DNA from: Desulfobulbaceae bacterium
Lineage (GTDB): Bacteria; Desulfobacterota; Desulfobulbia; Desulfobulbales; Desulfocapsaceae
Reading direction: 5' to 3'
DNA: 5,927 nucleotides
Assembly: GCA_027067035.1 (NCBI GenBank)
Contig: JAMOMO010000438.1
Location: 1 to 5,927, forward strand
Part shown: positions 5,504-5,927 of the stretch, piece by piece
How positions within the stretch are numbered: the stretch's first letter is position 1
Layout: the number at the start of each line of letters is the position of its first letter
Position numbers and translations under genes: made by a program
Notes under the pieces: generated by a model
The model's input: the letters and a program-made list of their open reading frames with translations, nothing else
Database searches by the model: none
Told to the model about the DNA's origin: nothing

Positions 5504-5927
5504 ATGTCCATTGCAAGCAATCTGGCAAAAACCAAAGATTCCATTCTGAAGACCGCAAGAAGTTGCGGAAGGGATCCGCGCGACATTAAACTGGTGGCAG
5601 TTTCCAAACGCCAGCCCATTGCCGCTATGCAGGAGGCGATGGAGGCGGGACACTTTCTCTTTGGAGAAAATTATATCCAGGAAGCTGTCAAAAAAAGAGG
5701 CGAACTCTCCCGTGATGCAAAAATCCACTTCATTGGCCACGTGCAGAGCAACAAGGCAAAACAGGCCGCAGAACACTTCAGTATGGTGGAGACGGTAGAT
5801 CGCTTTAAGCTTGCAAGATCACTCAACAATCACCTTGAAAGGCTGGACAGGACACTTGACATCCTGCTGCAGGTAAACATCGGCAATGATCCGGGGAAAT
5901 CAGGCATTCCTCCGGAAAAGGCAGAGG
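5504..5927 (+). CDS. yggS: YggS/PLPBP-family pyridoxal-5'-phosphate homeostasis protein (partial, 3' end outside window)
   Basis: The first 141 residues of a protein whose family is normally about 230 residues; the right edge cuts it. It matches the YggS/PROSC family: LVAVSK at residues 30-35 has the PLP-binding lysine K35, FGENYIQE is at 53-60, HFIGHVQSNK at 75-84, and VNIGNDPGKSG at 124-134. Members bind PLP on a fold-type III barrel without a known catalytic reaction and balance cellular vitamin B6 and amino/keto-acid pools. The ATG at 5504 is the only sensible start; it sits 7 bases after the upstream stop with no clear ribosome binding site, so translation is probably coupled to the TatD-family gene. 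No frameshift or missing key residue is seen in the visible part. Confidence 0.95.
   Translation, partial: MSIASNLAKTKDSILKTARSCGRDPRDIKLVAVSKRQPIAAMQEAMEAGHFLFGENYIQEAVKKRGELSRDAKIHFIGHVQSNKAKQAAEHFSMVETVDRFKLARSLNNHLERLDRTLDILLQVNIGNDPGKSGIPPEKAE

Overview
The window looks like part of the chromosome of a Gram-negative bacterium, most likely a Desulfobacterota-type (former deltaproteobacterial) organism, perhaps of the Desulfobulbales kind. This is inferred from the MglB/MglA pair with the canonical MSFIN...VYYGPG N-terminus, the acidic, linker-rich protein beside it, and the ordinary housekeeping genes around it. Base composition is near balanced with no obvious foreign island. No rRNA, tRNA, CRISPR array, transposase or phage gene was seen.

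Layout. Positions 2268 to 1 (minus strand) form one probable operon: mglB (roadblock/LC7 regulator, 134 aa), mglA (Ras-like GTPase, 201 aa, TTG start) and a long acidic protein of unknown function. The third gene starts at a GTG 10 bases after the mglA stop, and the window edge cuts it off after 396 codons. It does not appear as a complete ORF because its stop lies outside the window. It contains two copies of an all-helical-looking domain of about 110 residues, then an Asp/Glu/Ala/Pro/Val-rich tail. A gene-free stretch (2269-2637) carries a candidate promoter and two short palindromes. Upstream of it, also on the minus strand, lies a complete adenine deaminase gene (2638-4362). A divergent intergenic region (about 4363-4668) with several inverted repeats separates this from a plus-strand pair: a TatD-family metal-dependent hydrolase (start uncertain, 4669 preferred over 4609), then 7 bases later a YggS/PLPBP-family pyridoxal-phosphate protein cut off by the right edge.

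How the parts fit. MglA and MglB form a GTPase/GAP polarity switch that in Myxococcus controls front-rear polarity of gliding and type IV pili. The downstream acidic tandem-domain protein is tightly coupled to mglA, so it is the best candidate here for an undescribed partner or output of the switch; this is inference from context. Adenine deaminase (purine salvage), the TatD hydrolase and the YggS-like protein (vitamin B6 homeostasis) are housekeeping functions with no evident link to the Mgl module.
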